The position numbers and the translations under genes are program-made. Shown here piece by piece: positions 45,601-57,077 of a DNA stretch of 64,000 nt (position 1 is the first letter of the stretch; the number at the start of each line of letters is the position of its first letter). Source of the DNA: Isoetes taiwanensis (taxonomy: Eukaryota; Streptophyta; Lycopodiopsida; Isoetales; Isoetaceae); NCBI GenBank assembly GCA_021234155.1, contig JAJEKV010000040.1, positions 5,607,229-5,671,228 on the forward strand, given 5' to 3'. The notes below the pieces were generated by a model that searched no databases, was not told the origin of the DNA, and saw only the letters and a program-made list of their open reading frames with translations.

Positions 45601-48152
45601 CTGCGCATAAATATAAGGATCCATCACCCGACAATATAGCCAGCCGGGGAGGAGAGCCATGAAGCTTTACTTGTGAGAGAGCCCGACATGCATAGAGGCA
45701 CAAAAGGTTAGGAAGCGAAAGGCTGGAGAAGTGTTAACAACCGACTTCTTCAAGAGCTTCCTAGAGGCAGGGGAGGATCAAAACTCCGCGGGCACAATCA
45801 AAACCACGGGAGGTACCTCAAGACAAAGAAGATGGCATAGCGAGGAGGCGTGACAGCGTCAAGCCCGGTGTCGAGGGATCAGCAAGGAAGATTGGGCTTC
45901 GATGGAGAACCAACTAGGTGAGGCAAAGGCGGGCGAGCCGATGACTTACCTGTGGACTTGCATGCAACTTGGTGAACCCAAGGATCGGCGATTCAAAGAA
46001 CAAGCTGAGAAAGAGAACAACTCGGAGGAGTATAGCCAAAGGAAGCCGCGCCGCGACCTCAAGAGGCAGCCTCAAATAGCTTCAAGTATCATGAAGGGAA
46101 ACAATTACAGCCCCGATAACGGAATCGGAGGCCGACGAAAATGTTGAAGCATCAGCGACCAGCACCCTTTAGTTAGAATGTGATGCAAACCGTGTTGTGC
46201 CATAGCCGACAAATATCGGAGGGCCCAAGTATATCAACAAGTTACCGGTCTGCAGTGGCGTACAAATAGGAGGATATAGATCGTCAACACCATGCCAGGG
46301 AGGAACACCGATGACATTACCAAGGAGTAGGTGTGCAACTTCGAGCGAGGAGGCACAAGGGGACTTAATAGCTCTATTAGTAATTGTAATTATGTAAGCT
46401 ATATGCTTTGCATGTATAGTTCCCTTGTTATTTCTTCCCTCCCATAGCGTAACAAATCAAGCGAAGAGATGTCGGGCAATTTGCGGGGTGAAGCAATCAA
46501 CATCTTCAACACTCTTGAACAGCGATAGCGACAAAGAGGACTCGATGTATGAGGCGTCGATGGAGTCGAGGAAACAATATCGGATATAAATTAGTCCTTT
46601 AGCTGCCAAGACAAAAGAGTTCAAGATGAAAGATCTTTTCAAGCGGCGCCACCTTGGGGCTTTTGGCGGCATGGAAGATTTCAAGTGACCAACTACACCA
46701 TCAAAGACCAGCAAGGAGAGGCTTCTAAGCGAACAAAGTCAACCTCTACATCAAGAGGATCCCTTTGTCAAGGAGGCTGAAGTATCGGCGACTCGGAAGA
46801 ACGTTACCTTGCTAATTCAAGCGGGGCAGCGAGTGGATGAGCTTCTAGCAAGCTCAAGCATTTAAGGCCGAGGGGGCCTAGTGGGTTAAATTTAGGGATG
46901 ATAACATCCATATTGGGATTAGAAGGCATTTCGGATATTCTCATTGAAAAAGGATCGCCCCAATATTGAGCTAAGCATCAAGATTGGGAAGGAAATGCAT
47001 AGGAGTAACTATAATTATACGATTGTTAACGGAGACATCCAGCGTATTGAAACCACTTGGTGAGATTGATCTCTTAGCTAAGAATGAATCATTACTAGGA
47101 TAATTGTTGACCATGTATAAATCTAGTACCTCCAAAAGAATAATCAATCAGAAAGAAAAGAAATAATCTAACAAGTCCGGCCAACTTGTTCACGATGACA
47201 TCAATTCGATTGGTAGGAATATTCCAAAAAAGCTAAATAACTAAGAAAGGGGAATCTCTAGAATATAAAAAGAATAATACATGTAAAGGTACATCTAAAA
47301 TAAAATTATAGTAATCAAATAGTCTTTTTGAGACAAAAGGAATTGTCATGATGACAAAACCTTGTGGTTTAGAATCGTTCTAACTAAGTAGGTAACCCAT
47401 AGCTATATTGAAATAAATGATAACATAATATGTATATCCATCTTAGATAGTTATATATATGTCAGCTAAGGCTAGTAAATTAATCGCTAAATAAGAAGCG
47501 TATAATCCTCTTAAGGGGAGAGAATAAATATGGCGTTGTGTACAAGCGCCATTGAAGGAGTCTTGAGGACCATTTTCTTTTTTGAAGAAAGTGGGAGGGC
47601 TCAATCTTAGGATTGAACGTACTTGCATCGAATTGGCTGACCCGTAGAATAGAGTTCACTCTGGCAATGGCCGAAGCAAATAGAGCGTAAAATAGATAGA
47701 TACCTTAGGCTCGGGGAGGCCTTCAGCGTCTTGAGGCCCGCCGTGGTAGCTAACTACACCAATGAAGTGGATCAAAACTATGGGAGCAATGCAGCGACCA
47801 AGTCATCTCCAAATTACTCAGCGCCCGACTCAATGGGTGGATGCGTTCTAGCCTTAGGTAAGGTGTGCGCATGTATTATAAGCTTTAATGTGTCTTATAG
47901 ATAAGTTAAATATAGATCCTAATAACTGCATAGAAATTGATGTACGTATATGTATCATACGGAAATAAGTTAAATAACAACGATAATGTGAGTTAGCATG
48001 TTAATTAATCCTTCGCATGGATGCAATTCCTTCCAAGGATAGCTATATGACCTCGAGGTCCTTATAAATATAAATAGAAAATAGAATTCGGATATACTAT
48101 GCCTTAAAATAGAAACATAATAGAAACATTTAAACTCTTATCCTTTATTATA
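42650..48152 (+). other. Non-coding interior of the 16-kb element
   Basis: 43.3-46.9 kb is unusually rich in G and A, with words like GGAGG, AAGCG and CGGCGA. Several open frames of 60-90 codons occur in all directions, none with a retroviral domain. 46.9-48.15 kb is AT-rich and free of long frames. The composition shift may mark the joining of two ancestral pieces. Confidence 0.5.
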
Positions 48153-48761
48153 TTAAGAAAAAGTGCCCAGCGTTGCTGGGCTTTTTGTCGGGCATTAAGT
48201 TCAGAAGTTATAAAACATGATTTGTATTTTACAAAGGCCATGTTTCTACGATGTCGGATGGAATTCATGTTCACAAAACATATGTGTACATACAATACGT
48301 TGAGGAATTGAAAATTAAGTATTTTAGGAGTCATATAAACAATAACTATTTTTGTTATACGTGTTCATATTCAACCTGTTGTTACGTATAATTACTTGGG
48401 GTAGTTAACCTTCTTTGTTTATGTTAAGAATAATTGGTTAAATTTGATGGTTCAGAATAACCATATAATGTGAACTGCACTTTGTGATAGTGTATATAAT
48501 ATATGATGTATTTTAACTTAGATATAAGTGAAGTCATAGCAAGTATTTGACGGACTTATTAAACAAAATTGCATTATTAGAAAATATGTAGAATATGTGA
48601 ATACAAGTTTTGTTTGTTATGATGCGCACTGCGAGGCAACATCAAAATTTCATTTCTCACATTCTCGATGTCTCAGAATAAACGACAATAATGTAGATTG
48701 GTAATCAATACTTATGAAGTACATGTAGACATCACTTTTCACAAGAAGGTGGCCAGTCATA

Positions 48762-49058
48762 TCATAGCATCCTTTGTAGCAACATAGCTGTCGAAAGAGC
48801 AATATGATAGACAACATTAGCAAGTAGATATGTTTGACAAGTGGAATTACCACATGATTTTAGAGCAACAACATAAGTTCGAGCATTTGGTAGAAAACAT
48901 TTGTCTTGCATTTGTAAAAATAACTGCAAAGCCATAATAATATCATCATATTTCATAATAATAGCAGCAACATTAACCCTTGTCCCATTATGCAGCTTCA
49001 CTCTTGTCCCAACATGCAGCTTTGTTGAGCTGCTACAGGCTTTTATTTGTGCAAGCAA
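48762..49058 (-). pseudogene. PPR-protein fragment carried in the Helitron-like element
   Basis: Minus-strand frame with AQIKACSSSTKLHVGTRV and MALQLFLQMQDKCFLPNART then YVVALKSCGN. These fit PPR repeats of plant organelle RNA-binding proteins (AL.LF..M...G..P...TY...LKACG and ...ACS....L..G..V). Between the two pieces a low-similarity stretch suggests deletion or repeat-induced change. A further piece (GHLLVKSDVYMYF) continues in another frame toward 48650. It is too short and broken to act. Confidence 0.55.
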
Positions 49059-49059
49059 G

Positions 49060-52000
49060 ATGGAAAGGTCTGTTCATAATCTGTAAGGAGACTTATTTGA
49101 AGGAGACCACTTCTTCTCAACAACGCATTGCCTATGTTCATTCTGTAAGTTGGGTCTTCCACTTTTGCTGTAATGTGCTCACCTGCTAGAAAGAAATGTT
49201 GTCATTCGCTGCAAGTATTGTTCTATGCTCTATAAGAATTTGTTGCAATAGTGGAAGTTGTGGCAAGAGCAATAACTATTGAATATAAAACTGGCACATC
49301 TTCAGCTCTAGCAGAGAAAAGCCAAGACCAAAACTCTGGCTCATCTGAACATACGTATACTGGGTTTTGTTTTTGAAATTCAGTTAGCACTTCAAGCTCT
49401 CAGTGTCATTCTTCTCTGTGTCTTCACTCATTTGAAAAGGGCACAAAGGACATGGGTTGATCTAGATACATGAGCATTGTAACTATTCTTGTGTTTTGTT
49501 GACAAGTAATATCCATATGTCCTTGACAAAAGGTGCATGTTAAAATTGGAGCTAAATAGGAAACATGAAGGGAGAGATCGATAATCTAGAAGGAAGCATG
49601 TGAAAACATACATTGAACAAATCAACAATATACTTGCTTGAAAATCATAAAGATGTAGATTATTCTGTCATTCTAGGAACTTGACCTTTTTTAGATTGAA
49701 ACAAATTTGAAAGATGGGCGTAAAAATCTCTTGGACATGCACAGGACTGAGCTGCCAGTTATATGAACTCGATTGTGATTTCACTATCATAACAACGACC
49801 ACCCACATCAATGTATCGATTACCGCGATTACATTTTAGATAATAGAATAAATGGTCCGGCATCATCTTTATCGCCTCAAGAATACACTTATATGAGCCG
49901 AAATAAGCGCTGACGACCTTGCAATTATATCAGGCATTTTTTAAGTAATGTGAACTAAAATGAAATTAAGAATGCAATTCACAGGGGATGATGTCCTGCT
50001 TTGCAAATAGCATCCAGGTATATGAAAATTTGTGGACAAGGGAAATAACAAATGGTCGTAGAAGACTATTTTGCAATTATATCAGACCATTTTCAAGTAA
50101 TGTAAATTAAAACGGGATTAAGAAGGAGCAGAGATAAGAACTCAGTAGATATTATGTAGTGTTATGCAACAATGAAAAAAGATCAATACCTGGAATATAA
50201 GAACTCTCCAGTCTATGCCTCTCTTCATGTGAATTTGAGATCTTTTGGCGATGATACACATGTCAAAATTGAGTCGACCTCCTATGAGACTAACATAAGA
50301 CATCATTTTTTCTTCACAATGAATAGACTCTGAACCCATTACCAGGTGCAATCTATCTGCATATTGAGATTATAAATTCTAGAGACATGCACATCAATAA
50401 TATTTGGAGAAAAAGATATGGCATGAAAACAGGTCTCTATTGTTGCAGAGAGCCATGGCGACCAATCTGCAGCTCGCCTGTGCATCGCCATCGCTAGCTC
50501 AGCACCAGAATTAACATGCATGGATCTGCGTGTTTCTTCCCATTTATTTGTCATATAATAAGTCATGAATGATGAATGGTATGACAAATTTTTTAAAGAT
50601 ACGATATCCATCTAACTAATACAGTTGGGATTGGATTCAATCATTTTGGAAAATCTAAGATTAACCTAAGATTCTTATTCATCAGGAACATGTGCTGCTT
50701 TCAAATTGCGTCAACAAAGCAGACAACGGAGTATGCAAGTTAAATAAAGAAGAGTATGCGAATTAAATCAAGATGAAGAGTTGTATGTCATTGGTTTACC
50801 TATCTCAGTAGCATTTCTCCAACTGCAATGCACGGCGGAGATGCAATGTCTGAACAGCTTGCCTAATTACCACCGTCGGATCGCGGTATACTACTGCGAT
50901 ATACATTAAGTAGTATCCCGGATGCAATCTCCAAGTTGCTGCATCTCAAAAAAACAATTATATCTTGACATCAGTCATGGAAACAGCTCGCTGAACATCC
51001 CATACCATTCCCCTTGCTGTCAAACCAGTCTCTTTCAACTGCTCTGCTGGTCGTTTCTCTAGCATTCCAAAGTCTGACAAACCTCCATGCCCATGCCCAC
51101 AAGAAGTTGATTGTGAGAAAACAAAGAGTCAAAATGCATGTTGAGAAAAATCAAAATCAAGAAAAGCTTGCTCTCACTTATCTACACATTATCACCAGCA
51201 TCTTTAAATTGTCTAGCAAGTTTAGTTACCTAATTTCTTTTACATGATTTAGGATTTGATTGAAATTAGTCTTTCTCCTGTTGTTTATCGCTAAGTTGCC
51301 CCATGCAAAACCACGTACTTCTGCCTCTTTAGCCTGTATTGACATATCTAGACATTTCTGCAATTGATTATCCACACACTTTAATCAAACCTTAAAACAA
51401 AATTGATACCTTCTTTGCTACTTCTTCCTCTTGTTGCAGAAGCTTTTGACCTTTTACATCTGTGTTATATTTGGAAAGCGGGGACAATATGCACAATGTT
51501 ACGAGCACCCACCAATTTTAACGGACATCAAAGTGCATTATTGAACCTCCCAAAACTTATGCGTATGCCGGCTACAAAAGTAGAATCAAGTAAGACACAC
51601 AAAATACAACCGATGTAATCTTCACTGTCAATTAAAGTACACAAAATACAACTAAACTTGAATGAAAATTATCTGCTGCGAAAAAGCTCGTTGCAAACTA
51701 GCAGACAAACCATCCTCTTTATCTTGACCTCAATGAGGAGAGAATGAAAAATCTTACAAATGTCTTTGCAAGCGCTTACACTTACTATAATGGCCAAGTA
51801 TGGGTGCATGATGGAAGAGTATCATTAAATTCAAGGATAATAACAACGATGTATTTGTTTCCAAATACAACGGAGGATTCATTAGCGATAATGAGTTTGA
51901 CCCAGATTACTAATATGATAAGACACCATGGAATTATTTTAGGGAAGTTTGGTCCATATATCTTGAGAGCTATTAACAAAACACCACTACATGGTAAGCT

Positions 52001-52540
52001 TTACTCGAATCTGATCTTGTTCTATTAATGCACGCCACTTTCTTTGTTTAATGCATAAGCCCACAGTGGAAGCGAGGCGGTGTCAAAGGAATACATGGAG
52101 CGACTTTGGTTGGGATTGTAGGCACAGTAGCATAATTGCTATTATACTTGGTATCCACGATGCACTAAAAGTCGCGGGATGAAGGGATGCCCTAAAGACC
52201 CACATTTGGCATTTTGAAAAGGAGCAAATTACGGAGGAAGGAAGCGGCGAAGAGAGCCACAAAGAGATATTCTTTCATTTACCTGGTGGATGAGGCGTCT
52301 CACGCATGTTGTCATAAATGGCAGCTCCGTCAAATGGGATGACCATTTTTCCAAATTTGTCTCTCCAAGCTGTCTGCGTGAGAACCACCGTTTAGTTGAA
52401 ATATCACCCTTTACTTGGGAGAAGCAAAATGCAAAGGTTTCCAAAGCTTACCATTTTGGCATCGGAAGGGCTTGCGTCTGAGTGCCTCATCCAACAGCTC
52501 TACTTCCACAGTTTGTCGATCCCAAGCTCTAGGCCCAACC
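49060..52540. other. Helitron-like interior, no recognised gene
   Basis: AT-rich. Short frames at 50339-50611 (minus), 51014-51247 and 51744-52028 (plus) have no family I recognise. Confidence 0.4.
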
Positions 52541-52548
52541 ATCGATTG

Positions 52549-52610
52549 CCAATGCAAAAAATCTGATGAACATGAGGGTTGCAATGCAAAAAATCTGATG
52601 AACATGAGGC
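52549..52610 (+). repeat. Tandem repeat, 30-bp unit, two copies
   Basis: GCAATGCAAAAAATCTGATG followed by AACATGAGG is repeated twice in tandem. Confidence 0.85.
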
Positions 52611-53694
52611 TTGATAAATGCCTGTAAAAATGGAAAGCGATGTCTTAGTCATTCCTTTTTTGCGAAAAAAGGTTGCCAGATTAAGGCCAAATGTAAGGAT
52701 GATGCGAGGAGCACTACCTGAGAAGACTACGGTAGAATAAGCTACGTTTATGCAATCGTCTGCATATAGAGATCCATTGTGCCTATGCAATCGTCTGCGA
52801 GAAATAGGAAGGACGGGCTGTGGGGAAAACAGGAAAAGGAAACCGTAAATCGAAGGGATGAAATTAAAGTAAAAATTTAAGGGTTAAGATTGCGCACAAA
52901 CTATCCTAAAATGGCTTTATTATTATATATAGATAGGTCTAAAATCAGGGTTATTGTTTAAATAATCGCGATCTAAAAGTAATTAAATATTGTAAAGCTT
53001 AGAGTAAATATAATTGTACTATCGGAAGTAATGTATCCGATGCTATGATATCGTTAATTCATAAATATTATGTTAAGGTAATTATGTTAATCACATGCAT
53101 TAAAGGGAGCCAGCAAAAATCGGCTCAGGCATGTCGATTTGTGTTTAGATTAATTTCATGTGTAGTTAAGTATAATCTACGCATGCAACCTATGAGGTAA
53201 GGGTTGCATGCGTTGCTACCGATGATGAGATTACTACGGTGATCTCTAGGGCGTGGTGTAATGTCAATGTAGGCATGACCGCGTTCCCGCTTGGATGAGT
53301 GGAAGGTAGATTAGAAAGTCTACTTACGTTCCCGCGGAGGTAGGCGACCTCGAGAAAAAAGGAGGTCATTCAGGGAATGCATTGATAGGAAAAGCACCTC
53401 TAGCCCCATATATGCTTTGATAGGAGGAATCGGCCTTCAAGCCCATATCACGGGAAGGACCTATCCTCCATATTTGGGCAACTATGGTGTAGGCATGAAG
53501 GCATATAGGCATATAGGCCCTTTGTCTCCGGCCATAATGGAAGATTCACCCTCTTCCTCTGTAGGAGATTAGCCATGCATCCATGTAGATAGGTGGGGTG
53601 GTCACCATATAACCAAAATTTTATTAATAATTAAAATGGTTCCTAACGTAGTGACGACACCTTGGGCCAATAGAAGCTCCGGGGCGAGGAGGTC

Positions 53695-54070
53695 GACTAC
53701 GAAGACTTGCAACACAAATTTTGTTATAATGTGTTGCAAGGGATGAAAAAATACCTTAGAAGTGTGAATTTTGTATGAAATTGATAAACTTTGATAAACT
53801 TAAATATTGTATTAAGTAAGGGCAATAATTACCTTGCGTGGATTAAGTTATGAAGTCATAAGTTAATTGGATAATAAAATAAATGATAATATCTTAAACA
53901 TTACCTTAGAGTAATTATAATAATTAAGATAGTAAGTGTGTAATTATAGATATTGTAAAATTAATCTGAGGATTTTTAAGGTCACGAAGACTTGCAACAC
54001 AAATTTTGTTGGAATGTGTTGCAAGGAATGAAAAAATACCTTAAATAATAATTGTATATGAAAGTGTTAA
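53695..54070 (+). repeat. Direct repeat with an 11-bp-stem hairpin, two copies
   Basis: Units at about 53695-53790 and 53983-54070 share CGAAGACTTGCAACACAAAT and ATGTGTTGCAAG plus GGATGAAAAAATACCTTA. Each contains the perfect stem CTTGCAACACA/TGTGTTGCAAG. The period is about 288 bp. They lie near the 3' end of the retroelement interior. Confidence 0.8.
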
Positions 54071-54314
54071 ATTGTGATAAACTAAATGTTGTGATATGAG
54101 AAACTAATAAGTACCTTGTTTTAATAGAAGTTACAATCGACAAGTTATTTGATAATGTAATGGCGTAATAATGATTTAAAAAATATTACCTTAAGGTAAT
54201 CTTAATAAATGTGTAAGTATAATAGTAATAAATTGTATGCATCAAGTTGGTTTGCGGGGGACGGGGAAAGAGCCCAAGGTGGGGAGACTCACGATCTTTG
54301 CGGACGGCATCAAT

Positions 54315-54329
54315 TCAAGGTGGGGAGAA
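54315..54329 (+). promoter_or_regulatory. Polypurine tract
   Basis: TCAAGGTGGGGAGAA ends at the first base before the 3' LTR, the usual place for the plus-strand primer. A second GGTGGGGAGA occurs at 54279. Confidence 0.75.
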
Positions 54330-55864
54330 TGTGGCGTTCGGCATAACATACGGTATGAATCATTATATTATCTTGACCGTCACTAGTACATGTCATTTCG
54401 GGCGACATGTACCGACTTCTGCGTAAAGGTAGTACCCACAAGTGCGACCTTGTGAACCATTATATTGCACATGTTAAGCGGCATGTGAATATAATCCCTT
54501 TTTGCCGCGTGGCAATGACCCATTGACCAAAGGGACCAGCCCTAAATTCGTGGGGATAAAGGGTCATAAACCTAAAAAGGAAACCCTTTCGGTTCTCAGC
54601 CCACGAGTCGGATTGGGCGGCGAGGAGGATGCATTTCCGCTGAGCGGGAGCATATAAGTCGGATCTCGAGGTTGCGGCTCGATCCAAGATCGGCCGGGCC
54701 GAATCGGCGGCATGGGCGCTTTTGGAGGTGGGAGCCGGCCCGGGATGCGGGTGGGTGGTTGATTCAATAGGTAGATCCGAGTTATCAGGCCTCTTTGGTA
54801 GGTTTAGCATCCATTCTTAGCTATCTGTGACCCCTCTGACCTAAGAATGATAGACACTAACAAAGGAACCTAACCATGTATGATTAGGTAGATTAGAATA
54901 GATGTATTCTATTATTTTAAGTTCTGTTGTGATGATGTTTTGACATTCTATCGCCACTCTTGTGTATTGGGAAGGGGTAGAGACCCGAGCCCAAGTAGTT
55001 GTATGATCATAGTTTTAGCCCATTAATTCCCAATTAATGCGGCACATACATAAACCCTTTGGGCGTGGGTGGCGGAGCTAGACCCGGTGACAAGGGAGGG
55101 CTTGTCTAATCCCCAGTTGATCCGTTGCGGCGGCGAAGGGGAGCGAGATGAGTAGGCCTAATACCACAGCTTTAGCGTGAGGCGGGGGTATGGGCTCGGC
55201 ACTCGTGGGGTGATCGTCATCTTCGGTGAGTTCAAGTGTCGTATCTGGCAGTGGCTCTCTAGCTTCGCCCGTGATTAGCATGAACCTTACGGAGGAGGAG
55301 ATCTCCTCACGCCTCGTTGGGGCTGGGGGATGATGCAACCCGGTAGTAGTAGCCCCACGGCTATTCACCCGGCGGGCTACGGTCGGGGCTCAATACTTTT
55401 CAGCCTATCTGCATAGTATGCACGGGGGGGCGGATGGAGTGGACTACCAACGGCCATGTTCCTATGCCGGCCAAATCCATTTGCCATGAATTACATGCAT
55501 TGCTATCACGGAGACCCCAAGGCGTGGGTCGATCCCCATGAGTGCGAGCACGGGTAGGATCTTCCTATGTCATGTTGATGTCTTGATGTGTGATCACGAC
55601 CTCTTGTGATATGGTGGACCACCCTTGAGGTGGGTATATTATTATTGATGTCATGTGCTCATGTTTTGTTTTACGCTTAGTTGCTAGAGTCGATCAGGGA
55701 GGCGGGATGAATAACCGTCCATTCTTCCCGTCGGGTTCTTAGCCACCATCGAGGGCCCCGATGTTAGATGGGCTGACCTCACATCAGTGAGGCGGATCTT
55801 TGGTTTGAGGATGATCTCCGGTTGTATCTGATCGGGGCATCATTATATGGCCGAGAGCGTCACA
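54330..55864 (+). repeat. 3' LTR of the 16-kb element
   Basis: 1535 bp, TGTGGCGTTC...GCGTCACA, followed by target duplication TGGGT at 55865-55869. It differs from the 5' LTR by numerous point changes and short gaps, especially in GC-rich parts. Confidence 0.93.
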
Positions 55865-56469
55865 TGGGTCCTGCTTGAAGCTGCTCTATTTGCAGATTAT
55901 CTTAACAGGGTAGAAGACTAGCTTCAAGGCAAACGAAGAATTGGGTCACCTGATCTAAATCATTGCAGCTTGATGCACATCTTTCCAACACTCTTTTACC
56001 TCTCTGCTAGCAACATCTGTACAAACCAACGATATTCTGTTCCCGAGCTTTGAACTTAGTTAAAGCACCAAGCCTTTTTAACTCGATATAACAATATAGT
56101 TCGAAACAAATGAAAGATCTGTATGCAAAATGGGCACCTAAACACAATTGAACTACCTGGCTCATACCACCTTCTCATCTTAACTGTGTATAACAATTTC
56201 AAATATACAACAATGCAATGCAAGTAACAATCGGAATATTTCTCCTGCATCTCACATATTTCAACAATTGAAGAAAAGGATTATTGATCTGAGTCATAGT
56301 CCGTATATCATAACCTGAAGTGGTCCACGGCGCCCGAGTTATGGGGGCATGGCAAAAAAATATGGCAAAAAGTTGAACTATGGCAAGGTTGTGATATTTA
56401 GGATGGGAGTTAGAGAACCATTGGTTAGAAATATCAAGGGAATCAATGATCAAGCAAAAAAGGACTATT

Positions 56470-57063
56470 TTGCACAAAAAAGCCATAGATAATATCCATA
56501 TGATAAGTCATATAATCTAATTAAAGGCAAGGAGATATTTTAAGAAAAAAGGCAAGCGCATGCTAAAAAAGGCTAAAAGTCATGAGAGAGATCTATAAAT
56601 AGAACCGAAACTTCAGTTAGGCATATCTCGGCAACCAGAGATCGGATTACAGCGATCTTTATTTCGTTGGAACCAGCTCGGAGTCTAGTTTCCGAATTGG
56701 TATGGCACATTTCCTAATTCATCCGTATGAGGGAGTAATAGCCGAAAAGGTGACAGGGGGTCACAAATTACTGCCATAGCGACTTCACAGATCTGCAATT
56801 GCTTTTGTGATGTGTGGCTACGTGGAGTAGCTAGACTAGCCTGGAGGGCCAATAAGCCAGATATTGTTTGCTCATGGTCTACGCGGAATAGCCAGATACT
56901 ATTTGCTGAGCCAGTTGCATTGCCATAACCTTGTAGACCCGGTTGGGTGGTTAACCGTGTTCATCAATGTATTTGTTTGAGATATATGATAATCGGATCT
57001 TGTTCTACAATTAAGATGATGATGTTAAGTTGTTTAGCTTCCCATAAGCAATGAATCGTATCA
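56470..57063 (+). mobile_element. LTR end of a second retroelement
   Basis: The perfect primer site TGGTATCAGAGC begins at 57066, two bases after a sequence ending CGTATCA, as expected for an LTR 3' end (CA). Upstream at 56615-56720 is an LTR-type phrase (AGGCATATCTCGGCAACCAG, then TCGTTGGAACCAGCTCGGAG). The left border is not determined; 56470 is a guess. No second LTR was found in the window. Confidence 0.55.
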
Positions 57064-57065
57064 AG

Positions 57066-57077
57066 TGGTATCAGAGC
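57066..57077 (+). promoter_or_regulatory. Primer binding site, Met-tRNA type
   Basis: TGGTATCAGAGC is the standard plant retroelement primer site, directly after the presumed LTR end. Confidence 0.85.

Larger units (their letters stand above)
48153..52933 (-). mobile_element. Helitron-like element, 4.8 kb, inside the retroelement
   Basis: Read on the minus strand, the 5' end at 52933 is TCTATATATAATAATAAAGC preceded by A, nearly the same as the end at 1980. The 3' end has a hairpin GCCCAGC-AAC-GCTGGGC (48165-48181) followed by ACTTTTTC and TTAA, then T. Spacing matches the CTAG-ended hairpins at 30627 and 31661, but the last four bases are TTAA rather than CTRR. The interior holds a PPR gene fragment and other non-coding DNA, as expected for a gene-capturing non-autonomous Helitron. 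No Rep or helicase motif was seen. Confidence 0.55.
39742..55864 (+). mobile_element. 16.1-kb LTR retroelement, LARD-like (no gag-pol seen)
   Basis: The LTRs are 39742-41299 and 54330-55864. Both start TGTGRCGTTC and end GCGTCACA. The 5-bp target duplication TGGGT lies at 39737-39741 and 55865-55869. A primer site, TGGTATCGAGCTC, begins at 41301 just inside the 5' LTR. A purine-rich tract AAGGTGGGGAGAA precedes the 3' LTR. The 13-kb inside shows no zinc knuckle, protease, reverse transcriptase or integrase motif in any frame I read. It contains a hairpin array (41538-42639) and a nested Helitron-like element (48153-52933); without the latter it would be about 11.3 kb. A large, non-coding interior fits LARD elements, which depend on proteins from other elements. 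Confidence 0.93.

Noticed and set aside
41300-54329. gag-pol genes of the 16-kb element
   Set aside because: Frames were read for zinc knuckle, protease, YxDD and integrase signatures; none was convincing and no frame is longer than about 100 codons.
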